This document shows positions 44,557 through 55,200 of a DNA stretch of 64,000 bases, piece after piece. The notes below the pieces were generated by a model. The model made no database searches, was not told the DNA's origin, and saw only the letters and a list, made by a program, of their open reading frames with translations. Source of the DNA: Streptomyces sp. Ncost-T10-10d (GTDB lineage: Bacteria; Actinomycetota; Actinomycetes; Streptomycetales; Streptomycetaceae); assembly GCF_900091955.1 (NCBI RefSeq), contig NZ_FMDF01000145.1, forward strand, positions 62,001 through 126,000, in the 5' to 3' direction. Position 1 is the first letter of the stretch. Each line of letters opens with the position of its first letter. The position numbers and the translations under genes were made by a program.

Positions 44557-45465
44557 ATGACCGTCACCACACCGAGGGCCCTTCCTCCGCGCACCCGGAT
44601 CCGCAGCCTGATCGTCTATCTGACCCTTGCCTATTCAGGCATGTGGCTGGCCATGTCCCCCTTGCTGATCAAGGGATTCCGACGCACCGACGGCCGGGCG
44701 CAACCGGGCGACCTGGAGAACCTGTGCATATCGGCGGCCATGATGGCCCCGGCCGTCGCCGCCGTCGTGGCGGTGCGGTGGATGGAGGGCGACAGCCGGG
44801 TGCGCGACGCGCTCGCGCTGCGTCTTCCGAAGCCGTGGCCCCGCGCGGTGGGGTGGCTGCTGACGGCCGTCGCGGTCCCGGCCGGTCTCACCGTCGCGAC
44901 GCTCGCCATCGGCACGGCGGCGGGTGTCTACCCCTTCGAGGGTGCGAGCTGGAGCGGGGCGGCCGCCTGGGCCGGAACGGCGCTCGTACAGATGCTGCTG
45001 TCCCTGCCGCTGTTCTTCGGTGAGGAACTGGGCTGGCAGGGCTATCTGCTCCCCCGGCTCGCTCAGGGGAAGGGAACCACGCGTGCGTTGCGCGCCTATC
45101 TGGGCACGGGTGCCGCCTTCGCGCTCTGGCACCTGCCGACCCTGCTGATGGGCGGGCAGTACCCCGGTGAGCCGTGGTACGTCGCCGTGCCCGCGATGCT
45201 GGTGAGCTGCGGCCTCGCGCTGCCGGTCTTCACCTGGCTGCGGCTGGCCTCCGGATCGGTGGTACCGGCGGTGATCGGCCATGCCTTCGTCAGCTCGGCC
45301 AGTGTGAGCATGGTCAGGGAGTTCGCCGAACCGGACGCCCCGCTGGAGCCGCTGCACATGAGCCTCGCGGGCTGGCCCGGCTGGCTGGCCATGGCCCTCT
45401 TGGTTGTCGTCCTCGCCCGTACGGGCAGGCTCGCGCTTCCCGGCGCCCGGACCGACCGGGGCTGA
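44557..45465 (+). CDS. CPBP-family intramembrane metalloprotease (Abi)
   Basis: 302 residues from ATG 44557. About eight membrane helices with the three CPBP motifs: EELGWQGYLLPRL (EExxxR-like), FALWHLP and VIGHAFVS, which supply the Glu and His residues of glutamic-type membrane proteases (Rce1 relatives). The start lies 7 bases after a TAGCGT -10 box, so the transcript is probably leaderless. Upstream (44454-44540) there are inverted and direct repeats of CTCCACC (GGTGGAGC-GT-GCTCCACC), a likely regulator site. The substrate is unknown. Confidence 0.88.
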   Translation: MTVTTPRALPPRTRIRSLIVYLTLAYSGMWLAMSPLLIKGFRRTDGRAQPGDLENLCISAAMMAPAVAAVVAVRWMEGDSRVRDALALRLPKPWPRAVGWLLTAVAVPAGLTVATLAIGTAAGVYPFEGASWSGAAAWAGTALVQMLLSLPLFFGEELGWQGYLLPRLAQGKGTTRALRAYLGTGAAFALWHLPTLLMGGQYPGEPWYVAVPAMLVSCGLALPVFTWLRLASGSVVPAVIGHAFVSSASVSMVREFAEPDAPLEPLHMSLAGWPGWLAMALLVVVLARTGRLALPGARTDRG

Positions 45466-45510
45466 GGCACTGAACGCCGCCGAGCCCGCTGGAACCGGAC
45501 CGGCCGCCGG

Positions 45511-46542
45511 TCACAGCTGCACGCGCGCCGCGATCGGAAGGTGGTCGCTGTCCGTCGCCGGGAGCGTCCACGACGACATCGGCTCGACGCCCTTCACCAT
45601 GATCTGGTCGATCCGTGCCATCGGGAACGACGCCGGCCAGCTGAAGCCGAATCCGTCGCCGGCCGCGCCCTGGGTGGACCTCATCTGGGAGGTGATCTCG
45701 TTGAGCGAGCGGTCGTTCATCGTGCCGTTGAGGTCACCGAGCAGGATCATCTTGTCCAGCCGTTCGTCGGCGATGGCCTCGCCCAGGGCGTCCGCGCTGT
45801 CGTCGCGCTGGTTGGCGGTGAATCCCGCGTGCAGCTTCACCCGTACGGACGGCATATGGGCCACGTAGACGGCGACCTCGCCCTTGGGCGTCGTCACCGT
45901 GGAACGCATCGCCCGGGTCCAGCCCATCTTGATGTCGACCGGCCGGGTGTCGCTCATCGGATACTTGCTCCACAGGCCGACGGTCCCCTGCACCGAGTGG
46001 TACGGGAAGCGGTCGGCAAGCGCCTTCTGGTACGCCGACACCTTGCCGCTCGGCAGCTCCTCCAGGGCGATGATCTCGGCGCCGGAGTCCGCGACCTGCC
46101 GGGCGGTGCCCGCGGGGTCGGGGTTGTCGGCGTTCACGTTGTGGGTGGCCACGGTGAGGTCGCCACCGCTGCCCGACTTGTCGGAGAGCATCAGCCCGCC
46201 GAAGAGATTGAGCCAGACCACGACCGGCAGCAGCAGGGCGATCAGCGCGGTCGCCGAGCGGCGCACCAGGCCCAGGATCAGCAGCAGCGGGACGAACACG
46301 CCGATCCACGGCAGGAACGTCTCGGTGAGGCTGCCCAGGTTGCCGATGGTGTTCGGGATGTCCGCGTGGAGGATCATCACGAGGGTGAGGAGGACCGCAC
46401 AGACGGCAAGGACGATTCCGCGCCGCCAGATGCCCCTGTCGCGGGTCCATCTGTCGCGCAGGTCCCGGAAACGGGATCCGGACCCGGTACGTCGCGGCTC
46501 CGCACGGTCGTTCCCGGTGTCCGCTCCGTACGCCTGCACCAT
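45511..46542 (-). CDS. Membrane-anchored endonuclease/exonuclease/phosphatase family protein
   Basis: 343 residues from ATG 46542. A polar start, then three membrane helices (IVLAVCAVLLTLVMILHA, WIGVFVPLLLILGLV, ALIALLLPVVVWLNL), then an EEP domain outside the membrane with ATHNVNADNPD, IIALEEL, LLGDLNGTMND and TDSDHLPIAARV. This is the pattern of divalent-cation phosphodiesterases; the actual substrate (nucleic acid, lipid or other) is not predictable. It stands alone and converges with the CPBP gene. Confidence 0.88.
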   Translation of the reverse strand: MVQAYGADTGNDRAEPRRTGSGSRFRDLRDRWTRDRGIWRRGIVLAVCAVLLTLVMILHADIPNTIGNLGSLTETFLPWIGVFVPLLLILGLVRRSATALIALLLPVVVWLNLFGGLMLSDKSGSGGDLTVATHNVNADNPDPAGTARQVADSGAEIIALEELPSGKVSAYQKALADRFPYHSVQGTVGLWSKYPMSDTRPVDIKMGWTRAMRSTVTTPKGEVAVYVAHMPSVRVKLHAGFTANQRDDSADALGEAIADERLDKMILLGDLNGTMNDRSLNEITSQMRSTQGAAGDGFGFSWPASFPMARIDQIMVKGVEPMSSWTLPATDSDHLPIAARVQL

Positions 46543-46707
46543 CGCGCTGTCCTCACTGCCTTGCCGTGCATGTCGCCGCGCCCTCGACCCTAGGCGATGG
46601 GCGGCGTGTTTCGCGCCGTCCACGACGGCTGTACTGCCACGAGGACGAAGGACGGGGTCCGGCGGGTTCCGGTCGGGAGGGATCTGCGGGGGCTTGTGAC
46701 AGAACGA

Positions 46708-47382
46708 TCACACTCGGGCGGGTCCGGGGGTGTCAGCCGTCGACGGCGGGCCGGGGGCGAGGCCCTCGGCCAGAACCCGGATGATGCTGTCGGCGAGATC
46801 CTCGGGCAGCGGCGCTTCGGGCCGGTGAATGGTGCGTACGAGCATGGGCCCCAGGAACAGGTCATTCATCAGTTCCACGTCCAGGTCCCCGCGGAGCTCG
46901 CCGGCGTCGACCGCCCGCTGCACGGCGGCCAGCATGGCGGCGCGGCGGGGGGCTATGACGGTGCATTGGTATTCGGACCACAGCTTGGGGTGGCTCTTCA
47001 TCTGCGCGAATACGTTGTGGAGCAGGACGGAGGAGCGCTGGGCCAGACCGCGCCTGCGCAGTGACTCCAGCAGCAGCCGCAGGTCGTCGAGTCCGGCGGT
47101 GCCGGAGACGGTGGGTTCCGGGGGCTCGATGTCGCGCAGGACATCGACGAAGAGCTCCTCCTTGCCGCTCCATCGCCGGTAGATGGTCGCCTTGCCGACC
47201 CCGGCGGTCCGGGCTATCCGCTCGATGGACAGGCCGGCGAGGGGCTCACCGGCCTCCAGCAGCTCGACGACGGCGTCCAGGATCGCCCGCTCGGCCGCCG
47301 CACTGCGCGGCCGGCCCCTTCGCGGTTCCGGATCCTTCCGGACCGGGCAGCCCTGGCCCTGTACCTGCGCCTCTGCCTGCAT
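46708..47382 (-). CDS. TetR-family regulator of the adjacent MFS exporter
   Basis: 224 residues from ATG 47382. A long Arg-rich lead ends in RRGRPRSAAAERAI, then the helix-turn-helix LSIERIARTAGVGKATIYRRW and SGKEELFVDVL. The C-terminal domain is of the TetR_C type common next to exporters. It lies downstream of the MFS gene on the same strand, separated by a strong hairpin. It probably binds the dyad at 49146-49164 that overlaps the exporter promoter. Confidence 0.9.
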   Translation of the reverse strand: MQAEAQVQGQGCPVRKDPEPRRGRPRSAAAERAILDAVVELLEAGEPLAGLSIERIARTAGVGKATIYRRWSGKEELFVDVLRDIEPPEPTVSGTAGLDDLRLLLESLRRRGLAQRSSVLLHNVFAQMKSHPKLWSEYQCTVIAPRRAAMLAAVQRAVDAGELRGDLDVELMNDLFLGPMLVRTIHRPEAPLPEDLADSIIRVLAEGLAPGPPSTADTPGPARV

Positions 47383-47450
47383 GTGAATCCACCTCTCGCC
47401 GCACCGTCCGCCGTTCCGATTCTCGCCGACACCGGCGGTGCCTCTGTGAA

Positions 47451-47496
47451 CCGCCCCAGGGTTCCGGGGCCGCCCGGAACCCTGGGGCGGCGTTTT
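47451..47496. terminator. Strong hairpin between MFS and TetR genes
   Basis: CCGCCCCAGGGTTCCGGG at 47451-47468 pairs perfectly with 47473-47490 around GCCG, and CGTTTT follows on the plus strand. It is downstream of the MFS stop on the minus strand, so it ends or reduces read-through into the TetR gene. Confidence 0.8.
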
Positions 47497-47518
47497 CAGT
47501 TCTCCGGGGCCGTGGCTG

Positions 47519-49123
47519 TCACCGGCCCGCCCCGGCCCGTACCGACCGTTCGCCCTCGCCGGACTTCTGTCCGGCGGGTGTCTTCCCCGGCAGGAACATC
47601 GCGACCACGAGAGCGCCCACCAGGGCGATGGTCGCCGAACCGATGGCGGTGACGTGCATCGCCTTCAGGAACGCGTCGTTCGCCGCGGCGACCAGAGGGG
47701 CGCCCGCCGGGCCCAGTTTGTCCGCGAGGCCGAGCGTCGCCTCGATCGACTCACCCGCCGCCTCCCTGGCACCGGCCGGGAGCGCACCGAGGTGCCCCTC
47801 GATGCCGCCGCGGTAGACGGTGGAGAGCACCGAGCCGAGCACGGCTATGCCGAGCGCCCCACCGACCTGCCGGAACGTGTTGTTGATGGCCGATCCGGAA
47901 CCGGCCTTCTCCCTGGGCAGTGCCTGCATCACCGAGACCGTGACCGGTGTCATCACATGCGCCATGCCCGTGCCCTGGACGAAGAAGAGCACGCACAGCA
48001 CCCAGACCGGCGTGGTGGCGTCGAACAGCGCGAACGCCGCGAGGCCGAGCGCGACCAGCAGCATGCCGACCGTGCAGACCACGCGGGCGCCGAACCGGTC
48101 GACGACCAGCCGGGCGCGCGGCGCGAAGATCATCTGGGCGACGGCCAGCGGCAGGATCAGCAGACCGGCCTGCAACGCGCTCCAGCCGCGCACGCTCTGC
48201 ATGTAGAAGGCGGAGAAGAAGGTCACGCCCATCAGCGCGAAGAAGGCGAGCGCTATGGCGGCGACGGCAGCGGAGAACGACGGCGCCTTGAAGTACGAGA
48301 TGTCGATGGCCGGGTGGCTGGTGCGCTTCTCGTGCCGGACGAATGCGGCCAGGACGACCAGACCGCCGGTGATCGAGAGGAGCACGGTGGGGTCGGCGAA
48401 GTCGGCGAGCTGGCCGCCGCGGATGATGCCGTACACCAGCAGGACCAGACCGACGACGGACAGCACGACACCGAGCGGGTCGGTCCGGCCCGGGTTCGGG
48501 TCCCTGGAGTCCGGCACCAGCACCGCCATCGCGATCAGCGCGACGATCACCACGGGCACATTGACGAGGAAGATCGAGCCCCACCAGAAGTGTTCGAGCA
48601 GCAGTCCGCCGGTGATCGGGCCGATGGCGATGGCGAGGCCGACGCTGCCGGCCCAGATTCCGATGGCCTTGGGCTGCTCGTCGCGTTCGAAGACGTTCAC
48701 CAGGACGGCGAGCGTGGCCGGCATGACGAAGGCCGCGCCGAAGCCCATCACGGCACGCCAGGTGATCAGCTCGCCGGGCGAGCCGGACATGGCGGCGAGG
48801 GCGGAACCGACGCCGAAGAGGAGGATGCCGGAGAGCAGCACCTTCTTGCGGCCGATGCGGTCACCGAGCAGACCGGCGGTGAAGAGGAGTCCGGCGAAGA
48901 CGAGCGTGTAGGCGTTGATCGCCCACTCCAGCTCGCTCTGGGTGGCACCGAGGCCGGTGGGTGCGGGGCTGGCGATGGTCTTGACCGCGACGTTCAGGAT
49001 CGAGTTGTCCAGCACCACGATGAGCAGGCTGAACATCAGAACGACGAGGATCGCCCAACGGCGGCGGTGGACCGCCTCGGGGACCTGGGGCAGGGCGGCG
49101 CGAGCGCCCGACGGTATTGACAT
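47519..49123 (-). CDS. MFS exporter, DHA2 (EmrB/QacA) family, 14 helices
   Basis: 534 residues from ATG 49123. Fourteen membrane helices with the motif-C pattern of drug exporters (VMGFGAAFVMPATLAVLVN), ILNVAVKTIA at helix 1 and GLLLEHFWWGSIFLVNVP. It exports drugs or toxic compounds with proton antiport. There is no clear ribosome site, only AACCTCC on the coding strand before the ATG, so initiation is unusual or the start is slightly off. The promoter overlaps a near-perfect dyad, and a TetR gene is found downstream. Confidence 0.92.
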   Translation of the reverse strand: MSIPSGARAALPQVPEAVHRRRWAILVVLMFSLLIVVLDNSILNVAVKTIASPAPTGLGATQSELEWAINAYTLVFAGLLFTAGLLGDRIGRKKVLLSGILLFGVGSALAAMSGSPGELITWRAVMGFGAAFVMPATLAVLVNVFERDEQPKAIGIWAGSVGLAIAIGPITGGLLLEHFWWGSIFLVNVPVVIVALIAMAVLVPDSRDPNPGRTDPLGVVLSVVGLVLLVYGIIRGGQLADFADPTVLLSITGGLVVLAAFVRHEKRTSHPAIDISYFKAPSFSAAVAAIALAFFALMGVTFFSAFYMQSVRGWSALQAGLLILPLAVAQMIFAPRARLVVDRFGARVVCTVGMLLVALGLAAFALFDATTPVWVLCVLFFVQGTGMAHVMTPVTVSVMQALPREKAGSGSAINNTFRQVGGALGIAVLGSVLSTVYRGGIEGHLGALPAGAREAAGESIEATLGLADKLGPAGAPLVAAANDAFLKAMHVTAIGSATIALVGALVVAMFLPGKTPAGQKSGEGERSVRAGAGR

Positions 49124-49145
49124 GCCAGGAGGTTATACGATTTCG

Positions 49146-49168
49146 ATACGATACCGTCTCGTATTATA
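49146..49168 (-). promoter_or_regulatory. MFS promoter with overlapping TetR operator
   Basis: ATACGATACCGTCTCGTAT (49146-49164) is a dyad with ATACGA/TCGTAT ends and only two mismatched inner pairs. On the minus strand TATAAT (49163-49168) overlaps its edge and lies about 40 bp before the MFS start. Repressor binding would block the -10 region. This A/T-rich patch stands out from its GC-rich surroundings. Confidence 0.75.
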
Positions 49169-49301
49169 AAGTCTTTACCGGGTGGGCGCCTCCTGGGGAC
49201 GTGTACGGGCCCACTTCCCGTGGACGGCCACGGGATGCCACCATGGAACCGGTCCGGGGACGCCGTCAGGGCGCCTCGAGATGACGAAGGAGCCGTTGGC
49301 A

Positions 49302-50189
49302 ATGTCGCTTCAGGCTGCGCAGAACAATTCCGCCGCATCCCCCGCGGGTGCCCCCACCGACAGCAGCAAGGCGCTGTACGGGGGCAAGAGCACCCGCCGT
49401 ATCTCCATCCATGACATCGCCGCCGCCACCGGGCGCGGTGAGAAGTGGCCCATGCTCACCGCCTACGACGCGATGACCGCGTCCGTCTTCGACGAGGCCG
49501 GTATCCCGGTCATGCTCGTCGGCGACTCCATGGGCAACTGTCACCTCGGTTACGAGACCACCGTGCCCGTCACGATGGACGAGATCGCCATCCTTTCCGC
49601 CGCTGTCGTACGGGGCACCAAGCGCGCCCTGATCGTCGCCGACCTGCCCTTCGGGGCGTACCAGGAAGGGCCCGTCCAGGCCCTGCGCAACGCAACCCGG
49701 CTGATCAAGGAGTCCGGTGTCGGTGCGGTCAAGCTGGAGGGCGGTGAGCGCAGCCACGAGCAGATCCGGCTGCTGGTCGATGCCGGCATCCCGGTCATGG
49801 CCCACATCGGTCTGACCCCGCAGTCCGTCAACGCGATGGGATACCGGGTGCAGGGCCGCGGCGAGGAGGCGGCCCAGCAACTGCTGCGCGACGCCAAGGC
49901 CGTGCAGGACGCGGGCGCGTTCGCCGTCGTCCTGGAGCTCGTACCGGCCGAGCTGGCCGCCGAGGTCACCCGCACCCTGCAGATCCCGACCGTCGGCATC
50001 GGTGCCGGTCCCGACACGGACGCCCAGGTGCTGGTCTACACCGACATGGTCGGACTGACCGGCGGCAAGGTGCCGCGCTTCACCAAGCAGTACGCGAACC
50101 TGCGCAAGGTGCTCGGTGACGCGGCGAAGGAGTTCGCCGAGGAGGTCGTGGGAGGCAGCTTCCCGGCCCCCGAGCACACCTTCCACTAG
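49302..50189 (+). CDS. panB: 3-methyl-2-oxobutanoate hydroxymethyltransferase
   Basis: 295 residues. ATG 49302 is chosen because AAGGAG stands 9 bases upstream; ATG 49281 in the same frame has no such site. The body is a classic PanB: MLTAYDAMTASVFDEAG, LVGDSMGNCHLGYETT, VKLEGGERSHEQIR, MAHIGLTPQSVNAMGY and TVGIGAGPDTDAQVLVYTD. It transfers a hydroxymethyl group from methylenetetrahydrofolate to 3-methyl-2-oxobutanoate, the first committed step of pantothenate and CoA synthesis. It has an N-terminal extension of about 25 residues usual for actinobacteria. The gene is followed by a strong terminator. Confidence 0.96.
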   Translation: MSLQAAQNNSAASPAGAPTDSSKALYGGKSTRRISIHDIAAATGRGEKWPMLTAYDAMTASVFDEAGIPVMLVGDSMGNCHLGYETTVPVTMDEIAILSAAVVRGTKRALIVADLPFGAYQEGPVQALRNATRLIKESGVGAVKLEGGERSHEQIRLLVDAGIPVMAHIGLTPQSVNAMGYRVQGRGEEAAQQLLRDAKAVQDAGAFAVVLELVPAELAAEVTRTLQIPTVGIGAGPDTDAQVLVYTDMVGLTGGKVPRFTKQYANLRKVLGDAAKEFAEEVVGGSFPAPEHTFH

Positions 50190-50271
50190 TTCCACCCGGG
50201 CCTGATCCGGAGGAAGGTCCCCTTGGGCCGATCCCGCGATCAGGCCCTGGGCAGGGCCACTGCCCGCACCA

Positions 50272-50310
50272 CCGACAGCCCGCCGACATCCCCCATCGGC
50301 GGGCTGTCGG
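50272..50310 (+). terminator. panB terminator
   Basis: CCGACAGCCCGCCGA at 50272-50286 pairs perfectly with 50296-50310 across a 9-base loop, 83 bp after the panB stop. Confidence 0.85.
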
Positions 50311-50355
50311 CCTGTTGTCGGTGGACTGTCGGTGGCGCCTGGTCCCATGGTGGAC

Positions 50356-51365
<1,010 letters not shown>

Positions 51366-51369
<4 letters not shown>

Positions 51370-52214
51370 GCACGGCGACTCTGACGCCCACCCCCACCGA
51401 GACCGCACCGGCGAAGGCGCCCCATGACGAGGGCCGGATCGGGCTGCGCGGCAATCTGCGGCACATCGGGGCGCTGGCGCGGCGCAATCTGCTCCAGATC
51501 AAGAAGGATCCGGAGTCGATGTTCGACGTACTCCTGATGCCGGTCATCTTCATCCTGCTGTTCGTGTACGTGTTCGGCGGTTCGGTCGGCGGCAGCATGG
51601 GCGGCGGTCGGCAGGAGTATCTGAACTATCTGGTCCCCGGGCTGATGGCGATGATGGGCATGAACATCGCCATGGCGGTCGGCACCGGCGTCAACGACGA
51701 CTTCCGCAAGGGGGTCATGGACCGGTTCCGGACGATGCCGATCGCCCGCTCCTCGGTGCTCATCGCCAAGATCGTGGTCGAGCTCGGCCGGATGATGGTC
51801 GCCACCCTGATCCTGCTGGGCATGGGCTTCGCGCTCGGTATGGAGCTGCAGACCTCCGTTCTCGGGCTGATCGAGGCGGTCGCCCTGTCGGCGGTGTTCG
51901 GTGCCGCCATCATGTGGATCTTCATCCTGCTCGGGCTGGCCATGAAGACGGCCCAGGCGGTTCAGGGAATGGGTATGATCGTGCTGATGCCGCTCCAGTT
52001 CGGCTCCTCGATCTTCGCCCCGACCAAGACGATGCCCGGCTGGCTCCAGACGTTCACCGACTACAACCCGCTGTCCAATCTGGCGGACGCGGCGCGCGGC
52101 CTGATGATGGGCGGACCGGTCGCCCACTCGGTGTGGGTGACGCTCGGCTGGGCCGCGGTGATCACCGCGGTGATGGCGCCGCTCGCGGTCGCCAAGTTCC
52201 GCAAGAAGTCCTGA
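51366..52214 (+). CDS. DrrB-type ABC-2 permease
   Basis: 282 residues from ATG 51366 (ATGA overlap with the ATPase gene). A polar N terminus is followed by six membrane helices and the ABC-2 signature (YLVPGLMAMMGMNIAMA, DDFRKGVMDRFRTMPI, FAPTKTMPGWLQTFTDYNPL). It forms the channel of the DrrAB-like exporter in the cytoplasmic membrane. Confidence 0.93.
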
Positions 52215-52237
52215 GCGGCACTCCGGCCGGGGTGCGG

Positions 52238-55200
52238 TCAGTCCCGGTACGCGTCGGCGAGAGCGGTGGCCTCCTCCAGGGAGAGGCCGTCGCCCTCGGC
52301 GTACGCGGCATCGTAGGCGGCCCGGCCGAGGACGGCGACGGCCAGTTCCTCCGCCCGGGCGTAGTCGTGCCGCTCCATCGATGTCGGCACATGGCCCTTG
52401 GGCAGCAGCCCCTTGCCGGCCCCCAGCAGCCGGGCCGCGAGCGCGGCCCGGTGCTCGCCGCCGAGCCCGCCCAACGCCCGTGCGAGGGTGACGAGATGGA
52501 TGACGGACATCTGGGGCGCCACCATCTGCGACAGCCGGTCCTGGGACCGCGTCAGCGCCTCCAGACTCCCGGGCAGGGCTTCGGCGTACAGCCCGTCCTG
52601 GTTGTCCAGCCAGGCCAGTGCGCCCAGCACGAACCCTTCGAAGATCGCCATCGTCTCGGAATGGAACTCCTCGCGCAACAGAGCCAGTTGCTCGCGCGCT
52701 TCGCCTGTACGGTTGGTGCGGCCGAGCCACATGGCGAGATAGAGCCGGGCGGCGGGCATCGCCTCGTGCCCCGCCTGACGCCCCGCGGCGAGCACCTCTC
52801 GCAGGATCGCCTCGCCCTCGTCACCACGGCCCAGTTCGGTGAGCACGCACGCGTATCTGGCGCGCAGGACCGACACCTGGGACTGGGCGCCGAGCTTCTT
52901 CGCGTAGCCGATGGCGGCCCGGAAGTCCTCGGCCGCGCGGGGGTAATCGCCCCGTCTCTCGTTGGCTTCACCCCGGGAGGAGAGCGCTTCGGCGACGCCC
53001 CAGTCGTCGCCGAGCCGGCTGAAGATCTCCAGGCTCTCGTCCGCGTCCGTCCCCGCGTCGCCCGCCCATTCGGACCGGTTGGCCAGCACGTTCGCCCGCA
53101 TCTGGAGGGCTCCGGCCAACTCCCACTCGTAGCCGTACTCACGACTGGCGCGGACCGTTTCGTCCAGCAGTTCCCGTAGATCACCGGGCCCCCCGGTGAT
53201 CATGACAGCGAAGAACCAGAGCGACGCGGGGGTGCGGCAGGTCTGCGGCTGGCCCGCCCGGTAGGTGTCCGCGATGACGCGCAGCCGGGCCATGCCCTTC
53301 TCGTCGGCCCACACGTCCTTGGAGTGGTCCATGTTGACCAGCTGGACCAGGGCCACCTGGCGCCGCGCCTCCTGAAGCAGTTCGGGCGACATGGGCGGCG
53401 GCGCGTCGGTGCAGCGTTCGTGGAGGGACGGCACGGGCTCGGCGGGCGGCGCGAAGGGGTCGGGGCCCAGCGCGGCGGCCGCGTCGGCCCACTGGAGGGC
53501 ATCGGTGCGCAGATCGCGCATCTGCCAGTACCAGCAGAGCGACAGCACGAGGCAGAGCGCCTCCTGCTCGTCGCGGGCGGCGACGGCACGGCGCAGGGCG
53601 GTGCGGATGTTCTCGTACTCGCGCTGGAGGAGGTCGATGGCGGGCCGCTGTCCGGCGCCGCGCAGTTCGGGGTCCGTGGTACGGGCCAGCTCCCGGAAGT
53701 ACACCAGATGGCGGCGCTCCACGGCGTTCCGCTCCCCGGCCCCGTCGAGCTGTTCGGCGGCGTATTCACCGACGGTCTCCAGCAGCCGGTAGCGCATCTC
53801 GCCGTGGACGGCGGGCGCGGCGATGACGAGCGACTTGTCGACGAGCGAGCCGAGCAGCCCGGCGACCTCGCGCGCGTCCTGCGGCCCGTCCGCGCAGACG
53901 GCCTCGGCCGCGGCCAGGGTGCAGCCACCGGCGAAGACCGACAGACGGCGCAGGACGGCGCGTTCGGAGGCGTCGAGGAGGTCCCAGGACCAGTCGACGA
54001 CGGCGCGCAGGGTCTGCTGACGGGGCAGTACGGTACGGGCCCCGCTGGTGAGCAGGCGGAACCGGTCGTCGAGCCGGTCGGCGATCTGGCGCGGGGTGAG
54101 CATCCGCAGCCGGGCTGCGGCGAGTTCGATGGCGAGCGGCAGTCCGTCGAGGCGGCGGCAGATCTCGGCGGCGGCAGCCGCTGTCTCCTCGTCCGCGTCG
54201 ATCCGGAAGCCGGGCCTCGCGGCGGCACCGCGGTCGGCGAGCAGCCGGAGCGCCATCGGGTCGGGCAGCGGGTCGACGGGTCGGACGAACTCGCCCGGTA
54301 CCCCGAGGGGTTCACGGCTGGTCGCGAGCACGGTGACGTCCGGGCAGTGGGCGAGCAGATGGTCGGCGAGGGCGGCGGCGGCCCCGACGAGGTGCTCGCA
54401 GTTGTCCAGGAGCAGCAGCATGCGGCGCCGGGAGCAGTGCTCGGTGAGGCGTACGAGCGGGTCGCCCGCGTTCCCCTCGGCTACCCGGAGTTCCTCGGCA
54501 CCCGCTCCGCGCAGCACGGTCTCGCGGGCGCCGAGTGCGGTCAGCACGGCCTCCGGTACGGCCTCGGGGTCGTCGACGGGGGCGAGTTCGGCCAGCCAGA
54601 CGCCGTCCGGCCAGGCGGGCCCGACGGATTCGGCGACCTCCTGGGAGAGCCGGGTCTTGCCCGCGCCACCGGGGCCCAGGAGGGTGACGAGCCGGGCGTG
54701 CGAGAGGTCCTCGCGCAGGGCCTCCATGTCGTCCTCGCGCCCGACGAAGCTGGTGAGCCTGGCCCGGAGGTTTCCCTGCGGGACGGTGGAGGTTCGGGTG
54801 AGGGAGAGCCGGTGCGGCTCGGCCGCAGCTGCCGCCGCGACCGGTTGCGCCGGGGCCTGGCGGAGCAACTCTGCGTGCAGGGAGCGCAGTTCGGCTCCGG
54901 GGTCGGTGCCGAGGCGGTCGGCGAGCACGGTGCGCACCTCGTCGTACGCGGCCAGCGCCTGTGCCGTGCGCCCGGCATCGCGCAGGGCCCGCAGCCGCAG
55001 CGCCTGGAGGGATTCGTCGATCGGGTGCTCGGCGCAGAGCGCGACCAGTTCGGGCAGGGCCTCCTCCGCGCGGCCGAGCGCGAGGGCCGCGGCGATCCTG
55101 CTGCGGCGGGCGTCCAGGCGCCGGGCCGCCCAGCGGGCCGCGACGGCGCCGCGGTCGGGCAGATCGGCCAGGGCAGGTCCGCGCCACAGGGCGAGCGCGT

